In this document: piece by piece, positions 45,590 through 57,800 of the stretch
Position numbering within the stretch: the first letter of the stretch is position 1
Layout: every line of letters starts with the position of its first letter
Assembly: GCA_021186555.1 (NCBI GenBank)
Contig: JAJKFL010000330.1
Span: 26,093,444-26,157,443, forward strand
Direction: 5' to 3'
Length of the DNA: 64,000 nt
From: Reticulitermes speratus
Taxonomy: Eukaryota > Arthropoda > Insecta > Blattodea > Rhinotermitidae
The notes under the pieces: model-generated
Told to the model about the DNA's origin: nothing
Databases searched by the model: none
Seen by the model: only the letters and a program-made list of their open reading frames with translations
Position numbers and translations under genes: made by a program

Positions 45590-45935
45590 ACGCCTATGTG
45601 AAGACCTATGTACATTTATTACAATATCTTGTTCAATTCTTCTTAGAATGAGAAATGTTTCAGACAAAAGTTTTAGAGAAAATCAAAGCACACATTTTAT
45701 GTTCAATAACTTTTTTTTTCTAAAAATTGTACCGTTTATGAGATAATGTGGAAAAATGTGGTACACCCAGGGAGGCCACAGATATATAATGTGGCTCATG
45801 CGCATTGCATACTGGGTAACTAAGGCTACAGATACACTCAGAATATGTAATACTTGTTGCTTTCCCACGGCAACAATGGTTACACGAACGTGCCTCACTG
45901 TAACGTTTATACATACATTGCTTGTCTTCGATGTT
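45590..45935. repeat. dispersed repeat copy 2 (pairs with 3500-4060)
   Basis: Shares with the first copy the blocks cttagaatgagaaatgtttc, agagaaaatcaaagcacaca, acattttatgtt, gagataatgtggaaaaat, agaatatgtaatacttg and tacattgcttgtctt in the same order and orientation. Unknown family; no ends or duplications found. Confidence 0.8.
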
Positions 45936-47289
45936 CCTGCTTTCTTATACGCAGCCTGATGATCGCTTATTGCCAGCTGAAACTTGTACATGTAGCTGGC
46001 TTTATACCACTAAAATGTAAGTTGTGTTAGATGGATATAATAGTATTATTGTTTCAAAAGTTTGGAAACTTGAGTGTAAGATTTTGCAATCTATGTCTGA
46101 TATGTACTTTGCGGTTACTTCAAACCTTGGAAGTGGTAAGTTGGTGGCAAATGAAATTATTATTACACGTATTATGAATATTATATACAGCCACACAAAG
46201 TTTTATGAAAGAGACTTCGTATGCTTTGCGTCTGGTAGATGTGCAACGGGAAGTTATAAGTCGCAGCTCTCAGCACTTTCATGTTCTGTTGACTGTACAA
46301 GCCGAAAAATTTTATTTTGCATCATGGATGAATGTGCATCTGTTTATCATTTTTGGTTTGTAAAAACTTTGCTTATATCTGGCCGCCGATACAGGACTAA
46401 CCAAAAGAGTATATAAATACATTTGACACCTCCTATACCAAATCACGCCATTTACCCCCACTCCAACCACCCCGCAACCGCAATCACGCACTTAACGGAT
46501 CATGCATTTATGAATGCATGGGTTTGTGCAGCAAAGTATATTGCTAAAGTAATTGTGGCAACATGAAACACAGAAGTGCCTGTGAGTGGCACAGGACAGT
46601 TTTTAATACTGACTTCACAAGCTCTAGACCATTTCCTTACACCTTGGTATTGACACACTGTATGAACTGGCAGAATTTTTAAGTCAATTTATTGTTAAAT
46701 TGAATACATTAATGTAGACATTACATAACCAGCAAATAAGCAGGATAAGTAAGTGTAATAAAGCCAGCCAAATTATGGCATGTAGAATGAAGATGATGCA
46801 GCGGGCAAACTGGCTCAAAACTCTTATAACTGCATAGTAATTCTGTTTGAGCCATTACAGTTTGTATAAATATTAAATGCATTACTGAACTCCTCCATGA
46901 GACACATCACGAAAATGCCAATAAAAATCTACTGAAGTACTGTACATGCAGGACACATGTTCTTCATATGTTGTGGATCAGCACAATGGTAGAAACACAG
47001 CTGACAAAGTGTCGAGAATGCCGAAACTAAGAAGACCTTCAAATATATGACTGGCCCAGACATGTAATATTCAGGTAAGTATTTAGAATGACTATTGAAG
47101 AAGCAGTTGAATCAACCACACCATCAGATTTTATAACAAATCATCAAAGAGAGTTTATCTTTTTAAAATGCAGTTCACATTACATCAGCTCCCCAGACGA
47201 CTGTGTGCCTTGAATCATCTGTTAAGAATATGTTGATGGCAAAGACAGGACACAAGATGTTGAGCTCAAATGTCAGAAACGTCTATCAA

Positions 47290-47500
47290 AAGTATTTACA
47301 AATAAAAATGGGTATCAGGACAGGCTATTGTAAGCATTTATAGAGGGGCCAGCAGAATCTAATAGACATTTACAGGGGGGTTGCAGGATGGTCTAATGCA
47401 AACATATAGTGGGGTATGAGGACAGTCTACGATTTTCATAGAGGGATGTCAGAAGAGTACTTTAAAAGAGGTGTGTCAGGATAGTATTAAAAGCTTTAGT
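47290..47500. repeat. ~36-bp degenerate minisatellite, block 1
   Basis: Several diverged units of the form catttatagagggg-tgtcaggacagtctatt. The same unit recurs at 49245-49325 and 50425-50790, so the three blocks may be one array split by insertions. Confidence 0.7.
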
Positions 47501-47599
47501 CCTTGCACAGTTTCTGGGCACAGCAAGAAGTTTAAGGAAACAAGCAATTTAGTAATATAGATTATATTTAATTAAATTCAGGGGGCCATTGTACCCCTT

Positions 47600-48730
47600 C
47601 CCCTATGGCCTGAAGAAGGATACAAGAACGTCTCCGTATACCTCCTCGGCTATTCTAACAACCTAATACCAGGCTCGATTTTATGTGCAGGCTATGGCTG
47701 AACTTGAAACACTATACGGAATAACCCTGCCATCTAGTGACGACTTTTCGTACTAGATGGCAGCACGTATACCATTCGGAGTTGTAGTACGAAAATCCGT
47801 CAATACATGGCAGGATTATTTCATATAGTGCTTCACGTTCAGCCATATTCCACACAAAATCGAGCTGGATATCAGGCTGTTAGGACAGCCGAGGAGGTAT
47901 ACGGAGTAGTTCCTATTTCAGGGCTCATGCCACGGGGGGAGAGTTGGTGGGAGGGGCTTAGCTAGAGCAGCCAGCCGATTGGATGCAGTTCTAAACAGAG
48001 CAAAACCAATATTTCTCAACGAAAAGTTTGATTTTCTGGCCCCAAAAAGTTTTAAAGTTATACGCCACACTAAAATAGACACATATTTGTGTCTATTAAA
48101 ACTCAAAATCCCTAAAACGTGTGACCGCTGAAATTACGTCTTCCATTTTGGAATAAAAATATAATGGCGTCTGTAGGTTTCTGGTGTTTTAATTTCAGTG
48201 GTCACACTTTTTAGGATTTTTTACTTTTAAAATCACAAATGTGCGTCCCTTTTAGTTTGTCTTAGAAGTTGAAAACATTTTGAGGGCAGAAAATCAAATA
48301 TTTTCATTCAAAATACTCATTTTGCCGTCTTTAGGACTACACCCAATCGGCTGGCTGCAGTACCTAGGCCCGTCCCACTCACCCCCTACCCCTATGGCAT
48401 GAACAATGATACAAGAACATCTCCGTATACCTCCTCGGCTATTCTAACAGCCTTATACCAGGCTCGATTTCATGTGCAGGCTATGGCTGAAATTGAAACA
48501 CTATATGGAATAACCCTGCCATCTAGTGACGACTTTTCGTACTAGATGGCAGCACGTATACCATTCGTAGTTTTAGTACGAATAGCCGTCCACAGACGGC
48601 AGTGTTATTCCATGTAATGTTTCACGTTCGGCCATATCCTGCACATGAAATCCAGCTTGGTATCAGGCTATTAGGACAGCCGAGGAGGTATATGGAGACG
48701 TTCTGGTATCAGGATTCTTGACATAGGAGA
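47600..48730. mobile_element. nested foldback element (palindromic flank units around a large inverted repeat)
   Basis: Two direct copies of a ~340-bp unit (47600-47940 and 48389-48730), each itself palindromic: ctccgtatacctcctcgg at its left and ccgaggaggtatacggag at its right, with an inner hairpin ctgccatctagt/actagatggcag. Between them sits a second foldback (47946-48381) whose arms begin cagccagccgattgg and end ccaatcggctggctg, centred near 48165. The outermost ends are also complementary, so the whole 1.13 kb is symmetrical. No ORF matches a transposase. It looks like a foldback-type non-autonomous DNA transposon, but the superfamily is unclear. Confidence 0.8.
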
Positions 48731-48759
48731 GGTGGTAGCCATGTTACACCAAGAGACGT

Positions 48760-49245
48760 AAAAAAATATTCCAAAATCTCCGATCCAATGACTTTGAAGT
48801 AGCCAATCAGAATCAAGGGGCGGGGCGAATTACGTCATATTACATCATGCATTACGTAATGCATTTAGTCATGTACAATTTGGAATACAATGGAACTTCG
48901 ATCCAATGACCTTGAGGTAGCCAATCAGAATCAGGGGGCGGGGCGAATTACGTCATATTACATCATGCATTACGTAATGCTTTAGTACTTCATGCACAAT
49001 TTATGGACACAGTAGGAAATACAATGGAACTTCCGCCTAAACGACCTTGAACGACCTTCAGTGACCTACATATTGGCTTCAAGGACCTTGAAGGGGATGC
49101 AGTAGCCAATGAGCGTCAAGGGGCGGGGCGAAATTAAAATACATGCATTCAGTGCTTCATGCACAATCTATGGACACAGGAACACAAGGAGACTACCGCC
49201 TAAATGACCTTGAACGACCTTCAAAGTTCTTCAAGGGGATGCAGT
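48760..49245. repeat. ~118-bp tandem repeat with GC box, CCAAT and CRE-like words
   Basis: Two good units begin cgatccaatgac at 48781 and 48899. Each has agccaatcagaatca, ggggcggggcgaatt, tacgtcatattacatcatgc and attacgtaatgc. A third, diverged unit near 49100 keeps agccaatgagcgtcaag and ggggcggggcga. Related spacer words (cctaaacgaccttgaacgacct) recur at 49035 and 49200. Confidence 0.85.
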
Positions 49246-49325
49246 AGAACAGTCCATTATAAGGAATTCACATAGGGATGTCAGGAGGATCTATTATTAT
49301 TTAGGGGTGTCAGGTCATCATCCCC
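49245..49325. repeat. ~36-bp minisatellite, block 2
   Basis: About two units (agtccattataaggaattca, ggatgtcaggaggatctatt, ggggtgtcaggtc) of the same minisatellite as blocks 1 and 3. Confidence 0.6.
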
Positions 49326-49384
49326 ATTCATAGATGGTTCATATTTATCAGTTCAATATAAACGTACTTTATATTGAAACGAAA

Positions 49385-49390
49385 CTTTAT
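49385..49390 (-). promoter_or_regulatory. possible minus-strand polyadenylation signal
   Basis: TTTATT on the plus strand gives AATAAA on the minus strand, close to where the plus strand changes from T-rich to A-rich. Single hexamers occur often by chance in AT-rich DNA; weak evidence. Confidence 0.2.
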
Positions 49391-50169
49391 TCATTTTTCA
49401 CAAAATGGCATATAATACAAAAATGATACATGATATGGAATATATAGCTCATTAAACTCTACAACTTTTATATCACTTTTCCAATACACCAGGTATTTAA
49501 AAGCAATTACACTGTGTTCCATGACATCTATAGTGACTGGTGCACACCTTTCCACTCTTGTTTTAACAGCATCTGAATGTCCTGTAACAACAGAAGTAAT
49601 TTATTTTGATTTTCATCTACCAGTTTCTGAATCAAACCATATATGATGTACAGTACCTAGGCACTTGTTAAAGTCTTACTGATATAATTTATTTCTGGGG
49701 GTTCCACACCACACAGTTCTAATCATGACATGTCATTGAAGTTGTGTATCTGAAATACAACTGCAGTTTACACAACTTCACCTAAGGGCTCTTTTCTAAC
49801 ACTAGCCGCAAAAAAATATTTTCACAGCATGAAATGTGCAACAAGGCAATATGCAATCAATAACACAGAGGCCCAAACTATGACCTGTAGTATTTGTTCT
49901 ACTGTACTCAATCAAAGGGCCGACCAAACATCTGCATGCTGCACATCACCTTGTCAGAGCTGTCATTTATACACAGTATGTGCTAATAACTCAGAACACC
50001 TGTCCAGCTCTGTCCAACAATACCAGAACTAAACTCCAGTACTAACAACTCAGGTGAAGTTGAAGTTAGTTGGTTTGTACAGAACCTTGTGTGGGATGAC
50101 TTACAATTTCATGAAAAGATATACATGCACATAGGCTGTTTTAAATTTGTTAGCAACCTATGACAGATT

Positions 50170-50340
50170 TGTGAGATTTGAGATTCTCGTAATGGTGTTG
50201 CTGAGGATTCAAATCTCCTAGGATGTCACTGGGTGAGTGGCTCCTGACACTTTCAAGGATTCTGGTGCCACAGGGCCAAGCAGTCCAAGAAGACTTTTTT
50301 CTTGGAGTGGCTGACACTGAAGATGGAGGCACTACATGGA
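50170..50340 (+). repeat. dispersed repeat fragment ('FEVLT' family), longest copy
   Basis: Reads gatttgagattctcgtaatg, then gtgttgctgaggattcaaat, tcctgacactttcaaggatt and gaagatggaggcac. The FEIL-VLLRIQ-S-DVT translation and the downstream gaagatggaggca word are shared with fragments near 50810 and 52770. Confidence 0.6.
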
Positions 50341-50424
50341 GTGAAGGGGCACAAACTGGCTGCTACATGATTAAGCATTTAAGAAAGGGTAATGGGACAA
50401 TCTAAAGTACCAAACACAATCTAT

Positions 50425-50790
50425 TTATAATAATTTATGGAGGGGTGTCTGCAGTCTATGGTAGTCATTAATAGATGTTTGTCAGCAGATATTATTATAG
50501 GCATTTATTGAGTGGTGTCAGGAAGGTCTATGAAAGTCATTAATATATGTGTGTTAGGAGAGTCTATTATAGGCATTTATAGAGAGGTGCCAGGAGAGTT
50601 TATTATACTCATTTACAGAAGGGTGTCAGGACAGTTCATTAATGACTTTTATGGAGGGGTGTCAAGACACTTCATATAGGCATTAATTGAGCAATCCATT
50701 TAACTCAATTATAAAGGGGCATCAACACAGTCCATTATATTCATTTATAGACCCATGTTAGGATAGTCCTTTATAGGCAGTCAAAGAAGA
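50425..50790. repeat. ~36-bp minisatellite, block 3 (longest)
   Basis: About nine diverged units around the theme ggcatttatagagaggtg, ccaggagagtttattata. Period judged by eye at 35-46 bases. Confidence 0.75.
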
Positions 50791-53700
50791 ATTCTTTTTT
50801 TACTGCTGGACCCTGAAGATGGAGGCACTATAATCCTTTGAAACAGAGGACCCCCACCCCCCACTTGCACAGCATCATATCCCAAAGTACTTGCATCATC
50901 ATCAACCTCTAACACATTTGCTTACTTGAGCAAAATAAATAAAGTGACTTTATCAAAATGCATTTCCTCACCGATTATTTGTTACCAACACAAGAAACTG
51001 TCTGTTGGCTGTAAAACACAGCACTCTATCAAACAGTTACAGACAATGTAATTTCAGCAGTTTTTTTATCACCATCTTAAGGATGTGATGTAAGCACCTG
51101 CCTGGTAGACTACTCTAAATTGTTGTGATGGAAACAGTTCATGTGACCATGGAATCTGGATGGTAATGTAATGAACACTCATCTATTACCAATATGACGA
51201 AACGCAATACTCAGAACATCCCATTACTGTGGAACTGCTGAAATTCAGCCTGCTGTCTCACCTTTATCATAACATAATATGTCATCAGGCCGCTGTCTGT
51301 GCAGTTTCTTGCTGCTGAAATACAGAGTCCTGCATTCACACTGTACTATATGTTAAGTGCTGCCTCCACTGCTGAAGCAAAGGAGAAAACTGAACCTGAA
51401 ACAGATTCCACATTTTAGATTCCATGCTGACATCAGATCATCTCTTTGTGCAGCAGACTAGGCAACAAGCAATTGTAAACTTTACACTGGAGCCATATTT
51501 GCAGACTGCATCATGTACATAAATCTGTTAATAGTGTGATAAGGTAACAATTCATGTCAGTAAAAAACTCAGTTCACTAACAAATTCTTGCATCATTCTT
51601 ATATATAAATTCGCTATACAGAACCACATGACAGGGTAATAACTCCCCTGAATACTGTCCCATTCATGTATAGAAAGTCACTAAATGACTGAAGTGCACA
51701 GCATCATTGTAACATGTTGTTGCACAGTTACAAAGCAAAAGGAGGGAAACTGGAACTGAATTATGCAGAGAATGTAGTAACATTATGTGCATCGGTGTGG
51801 GAGCAATACACTTACAGAAATAAACTGCTTACGAGACTGAAGTGCCAAATGTCCTGTGCGTACTTTGAGAGAAGCTGTTGATAAATGGCAGCCCAGATAA
51901 ATTTTCGCAAGATCCTATTGTAATGACTCATATATGGAATGCCAACTTAAGATGTAATAATTAAATTATTTTAAGTGTGTCATTTAATGACAATGTCAAT
52001 TGCAAAAATCATATAGCACTGGTGTAGATGAGTGAATGAGTACGGAGCATTGGTGGAATGATACTGACTGGGGAAAACCAAAGTGCTCAGATGAAAACCA
52101 GTCTGTGTGACTTTGTCCACCACAAATCCCATGAGACTGTCCAGGGATTGATCCTGAACCCTCGTGGTGACAGTCTTGTGAATAACTGCCCGATCCATTG
52201 CACAGCCTGTTAAAATGTTAATTACAGTGTGACTTCAGTGACTATTATCTGTGATCTCACAAGCTCCCAAGTCTACAGCTGCGTGTGTTTGTGTCACAGT
52301 GCAGATGTCCATGCATGAACAGACTCTGTACTCACCCTACACTGCATTATCTGTGTGAAGTGCCCACATAGCCACAATACTGTTCCATCATGACAGGTGA
52401 CCGGTATTCACAAACAGCTGTACAGGTAATGGATCAACATGGAGATACTGTTACTGCCACAGAACCTGAAATCACAAACAGTTCCACTACAAATAGCCAA
52501 GGTAAGTGACATAATGAATGCACTGCCAGAAATAAGACAAAACATATAGGTTGCTGGTATTGTAAATGGTAACTGCATTTCATATTCTGCCTTGTGCATG
52601 AACTATGAAAATTCCCAATTTTAATAATACAGTAATAATGCATTTTATTGACCAGATCTGCAGCAGGTAGGAATTTAAAAATTTGAGTTTTGTAGAAATA
52701 AAAATTTAAATCGTTGGCTTGTGGGTTATGATGCCACAGTTTCGTAGATGGTACACGTCTATCTTCAAGATGGAGGCAGCAGGTTCCTCCAAACGAAAGT
52801 AATCACCTGCAAGGTAACATAATTACAAACATGATCATGACATGAATGTATGAGGTAACATTTGACAAATGTAACAAAGTCAGTCTCTACAGTAGTGAAA
52901 ATTATGTACAGAAATAGATCACTACATTGCATACTTATTGTCTTTCCTGGAGACTACTGTCTTCTAGGATGTCATACCTGTACTTTCATAGACAGCAGCC
53001 TTTAGTCACTGGAGTAAGAACCTCAAATCTTACAGTTCCTGCCAGTATTATCACACCAAATAAAGCATCTGAAGGATTACAGATATCATAAGCTCTTTTC
53101 AGAACTGATTGTTGCATAGGCCAACAGAATACAGACATACTTTTATATGACAAGAATAACACAGTATGGGAAGAATCCAAGAAGTTTCAATATGAACATA
53201 TAGCAGCACAATGACTAGAAATATGCATGTCTGCACAATGCATCAGACTAAGGTCAAATCGTACTATTCAGAGATGGTTTTGCAAACAAGATGCAGGTGG
53301 GATATTTGGGGTTTTCACAGCAATGATGTAGAACATTCAAGTCTTCTGCATTGTTATTCTGAGTAATACTGTTATCAGTTCCTGACATTTCATCTACAAT
53401 GAGTCCTAGAAGACTCCTTGATCCCTGCATATGAAGGTGGTAATTTCCTTCAAAATGTGAGAAATCAATAACCCTGCTACTGAGAGTAATGATTCAGAAG
53501 ATCTGAATCATCAAGATACAAGTCATTACAGGCACTTTATGACAGGAATGTTCTGCTCTAAAGACTGCAAACTCTGCATCCAGATTCAGGAAGGGATCAA
53601 TATTAGTACAGTGTAATATCACTGACAAAACCACCTGGTCCAGCCACAATATATGTTAACAGCAAAGCAACAAATATGTGTAATTATATTGATTTCTTTA

Positions 53701-54237
53701 TGTCTGGTTAAAAGTGGAATGGTATTATCACAGAATTGTCCAAAACTCCCACAAAATTAAATATCAGGTTGGCTTACATGACTTTCAGCTGTCAGGATCA
53801 CAATGGCACAATCTTAGTTACTGGAAACCATCTGCAACCAACTTCTAACATTATGCCTGTTCAGTAACACATAGCATGAACTTTCTTGAGCTAGTTAACA
53901 TACAAATGCGTCAGAAGCACAACACTGCCTGTGCAGTCTCGTATTCGTGGTTTGCAGTATTTTGTCTGACGGCAGTTTGTGATAGTCTGATTATGACAAG
54001 GAAATCATGCCGTTTCTGAATTTATCACCAGATGTTCTCTGGTTTCTTTTATTTACATGCTATAATTTTACGAATATTCCATAGCCACAAACACATGCGA
54101 CAAAAATATCGTAGAGGTGGTCCCACACAAAACCGTTTACAGCTTCGCAACTTCCAAACGGAAGATACAGAACATTTCTCTCACTACACAGCATAATTCA
54201 ACTCCTCCTAACCCAACGTAACACATGCTAACCTACA

Positions 54238-54262
54238 TTATTCTAACCTAACCTAACCTATT
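54238..54262. repeat. short interstitial CCTAA (TTAGG) repeat
   Basis: About four units ending ctaacctaacctaaccta. TTAGG is the ancestral insect telomere unit; a run this short may be chance or the seed of a retroelement or repair insertion. Confidence 0.5.
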
Positions 54263-54484
54263 CCATCTCAAACAATCGTAATACAGAAGTTAAATCAAGT
54301 GATAGGAGAGGCAGTTGGATGCAGTAACTTATAATTACTTATTAATCTGCAAGTCTTGTACAGTCATAGCAAAAAACAGGAAAAAGCGGGAATTTTATAT
54401 CATAGCTCTATCAGGCATTCACACTCCTTTTCTCTGTGTAATCCATGGCGTTGTTTTAACGCACAGATTACTACTTTTAACGTA

Positions 54485-54555
54485 CCTCACATTCGAGGTC
54501 TATTCCAAAGAGTGCCAAACTTGATTCGAGATCTATTCCAAAGAGTGACAAAGTT
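54485..54555. repeat. ~33-bp tandem duplication
   Basis: The words attcgaggtctattccaaag and agtgccaaacttg are followed at once by attcgagatctattccaaag and agtgacaaag. Two copies. Confidence 0.7.
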
Positions 54556-54819
54556 ACAAACACAACATTTGGTACCTCTGACACAGCTAACATAACATAC
54601 ATATTCATTTCACAAATCCAATCTCCGCATCGATTGCGTCAGAATATGAAACATGTCAATAAGCATCATTCATTCATTCTGTAGTCTGTCTTACGACAGG
54701 TCCGTAGCCTCTTCCAAAGCGAGTTCTCCACAGGGTGCGATCAATAAGCATCAGACAACACAAAAAGGCAAAACAAAGACAAAACAAAAAATAAGGGAAT
54801 ATCAAGGGCACCATTCGTT

Positions 54820-55870
54820 TTAGAACATGTCTGGTATAATTTTCCGTCACATGAAAATCACGCTTGTTTGAAACATATGGAGCGCACCATCTAACATGAA
54901 AGAAATGTCATAAAATTCGTGCACAATCTGGATAGAGACACTCCGCGACATGCGTTACAGTCCGGCGCAGGTCCGAATTGAGTGTACAATGTCCAAACTC
55001 CAAACAGCGCACTGGAACGTAATGGGCCGCCAGCCCCGCAGAACGTGTTATCGCCCATTAGTATTCTTCTGCCACTTTTGTCTCATTGCACATTCCCGCA
55101 TGAAAAAATCCTCTGTTCGTCTCAATTCTTTACATTTATTTAAACTGTGTAAGTCAAGGAGTGTCTGTACACATTTTATTGACCTAACTAGTTATTCAAA
55201 ACTTTGCAAAAATGAGCACACTGTATTAAATTGTCCAAAATATTCTTAGTAGAAACGAGATTATAAATCGTTACAGATGGAAGATACAAATGGTGGCTAC
55301 GTTACTACCATGCATCCGTGAATGCGTAAAGCGTGACTCCATTACTCCGTGATCGCGTACTACGTTATGGTTGGTGGGTGCTTTATGCACAGATTATCTA
55401 GTAGGCTATGGACTTGCGGTTGGTTCAACACCACACAAATGTCACGTGATCACGCATGCGTTTTCACTGCTTCACATCATGGCCCGAGGACCTACCAATC
55501 AAATTGTGCGTGGCACCAATACCTATTAATATAAACATATCAATCATTTACATTTTGGCTTCAGAATTTCAGTGCGAATGTATCATGCTCTGTACCAGTT
55601 CGGCCATAAATGTTAATATGGTATGGAACAAATCACGCGCCCGTGGTGTGACGTACTCGAATCCTCGCCAGCTGTACTGATTGACAATCTGACCCCATTT
55701 CCCACAGATTCTTTTTGATCTTCTACGAAATTCACAACCCTGGATTGAAAATGCGACTGTCGAATATTCAGCGGTTATGCACACATTGTAACAAACCGCC
55801 ATCCCGCAAGCACAATCGTGGATAACGCGCTCTTCCAAACGCGCCTCCCGTAATTTTCATGTAATGGAGA
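54820..55870. promoter_or_regulatory. CpG-rich patch, candidate promoter region
   Basis: CG dinucleotides are conspicuously dense (e.g. ccgcgacatgcgttacag, tccggcgcaggtccg, cacgcgcccgtggtg, ataacgcgctcttccaaacg) against a CpG-poor background. In insects with gene-body methylation such patches often mark promoters. No coding exon was identified on either side, and no TATA box stands out. Confidence 0.4.
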
Positions 55871-57628
55871 GGGTAACTTTATCTCGTCCTGTAAAAGCTA
55901 TACGTGACATTGAAGCACGGATGACAGCCATGAAACAGTTACCTGCAAAAGTTATACCTTATTGGCCTGGCCAAATTTGCAACCAGTCAATGCAGCAGGT
56001 GCATTAACAGCCACATCAATGTTGTAACAAGAATGCATTGTTGCTTTGCCGAGGCTTATCCTAAACTACTGATCCAAATACAAAGAAGTTCATTTGCGGT
56101 GTGCTCTGGGCGGTCATCTACCACGTCACCTACACCACTGTAAATCTGTGCAGTTCAAAGTACCATATGTTTGGCAGTATTGTTTTATAGGGCACATTCT
56201 CGTGATTCAACATTATATGCACTGGCTTACTAACGTTTATTAATTTTCTTAAAACGTGACTGATAGCACAACACAAATTTGCATTCAACCCCACAGACTA
56301 TACTATGTTACCTGTCAGGCAACACAAATGCTCCTTATTCTTTCATTTGTATTCAAAACTGAGTGGACAGTGATTTTTTCAATCGAAATCCAATTCATTA
56401 TTCCAACAAGTATCAAAATTTATATACCTGTAAAATTACACACTGTAATCACGAAGTGCAAGAAGGCCAAGATAGGATTCAAATTTGTCTTCTACTCCAT
56501 TCCTTGTGCTTAAACTTTTATGAAATGCATGACATAATCAATTTTTACTTCTATATAAACAAGCATTTCAACCACAATAACAATATCTTCAGTGCTATTA
56601 GATGCTTACACTTGTACAGACTTAGAATTCTCCAGAAAACCCGTTCACAAAATATGACAGAATCTAAATATGAGGCACTGACACCACCCAAACTGTTTGC
56701 AGAAACTGCAGTGTTTCCTGCATAAGAAGTTTTTCAACAGACATGTGAGAAACAGTTCGTTCAAAAGAAATTTCTTGTAAAGGAATGTACAAATCAGTTT
56801 GTTTTTTGTATCCACCTTTGCATTTTGATCCCAAGCAATTATTTCAGAACACTTCAATCATAAAGATCACCACTGTTTACAATAAAGGGTACCTTGGATA
56901 TACAATGGCAAAACCAGAGCTCCTTTGTTACTTCAGTGTTAAAAAAAAATGTAAAACTCGTCATAATGGACCACATGAGTCCAAAGTCATTTGTTGTTGG
57001 AATAAATGCACTGTCTTCATTTACTTTGTTTCCTCCAAATCAGGGCTGTCACTAGTCTGCAATGCTCATTAAATTGTAATACATTATCATCTATTGCAAC
57101 ATCTTCAAAAGACTGCCTGAAGGTCAAATCTTGCTGCAAAATCTCTGGTATACTTCAATCAGTAGACAAGACTGCAAATGGTGTACTCTGACATAGCACA
57201 TAGACTTTACCAAGTCATATACTACTATCAACTGTCATCATACAGTTTGTGCCCATAAGAAAAGTACCATCTTCCCTGTGCTGATTTTCATGGAACTACA
57301 AATGCTAAACACAATTATGTGCACATCTCTTGTATCAATTTTCACATAGACTGGACAAAAAGTGTGCAAAGTATGGATAGCATCTGATTTACACCTCTGA
57401 AGTAAAGTATGATTTTCACTGTGCCGATTTTCATGAATGTTACAAATGTCCAACAGTGTTCTGTGGAGATCAACATCACAGTTCACTCACATCAGTTAAG
57501 AAATGTGGCATGTATGGGTATAAATTCATTTATGCCTGTAAGTACTGTATGACTGTCACTGTCAGTTTTCACAAAACTTAGCTGGCTCAACAACTCCTAT
57601 ACTGGATTTAATGAAAACCCAACAAATG
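55871..57628. other. no gene recognised
   Basis: ORFs at 56256-56513, 56363-56725, 56645-56857, 56785-57072 and 57238-57486 show no motif or family I recognise and no supporting splice context. Confidence 0.5.
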
Positions 57629-57636
57629 GTTTAGTC

Positions 57637-57800
57637 CAGGGATGCACAAATTTTCCACGAATCTAGGAGCCACCTCAAAATTCTAGGTGCCAGAAAGGTG
57701 ACACAAACCAAGTTCCATACTGAGGACCCACAAATATCAGGTGTCACCATTCAAAATTTAGTCACCATGGTGATCTGGGCCTGCTATTTGTGCACCCCTG
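57637..57800. mobile_element. hAT-type MITE, 164 bp, with perfect 8-bp target duplication
   Basis: Terminal inverted repeats CAGGGATGCACAAAT and (inverted) CAGGGGTGCACAAAT, one mismatch. Identical 8-bp flanks GTTTAGTC at 57629-57636 and 57801-57808. An 8-bp duplication with CAGGG ends is diagnostic of the hAT superfamily. No coding capacity. The intact duplication suggests a fairly recent insertion. Confidence 0.93.

Larger units (their letters stand above)
42285..45590. other. sws 3' UTR and intergenic sequence
   Basis: The proximal part must contain the sws 3' UTR. No protein is recognisable in ORFs at 42440-42664, 43184-43453, 43612-43899, 43890-44239 or 44865-45146. It includes a (CT)n run near 43337-43358 and the hairpin at 44405-44523. 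Confidence 0.6.
50791..54820. other. intergenic or unknown transcript, no gene recognised
   Basis: The plus strand is A-rich, as in the introns of the minus-strand ALAD gene. Dispersed-repeat fragments occur near 50810, 52740-52800, 52930-53045 (antisense) and 53300-53460. The minus-strand ORF at 51980-52198 contains a VVDKV-x-FHLSTLVFPSQYHST-like motif I associate with repeats. No conserved protein. Confidence 0.5.

Noticed and set aside
52428-52499. Possible plus-strand exon after gtacag, starting near an ATG and ending at gtaagt
   Set aside because: About 25 codons open (MDQHGDTVTATEPEITNSST) with good borders, but no matching upstream or downstream exon and no recognised protein; likely chance.
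56256-57486. Cluster of 60-120-residue ORFs in intergenic DNA
   Set aside because: No motif, no codon bias that I can judge and no splice context; overlapping frames on both strands suggest chance.
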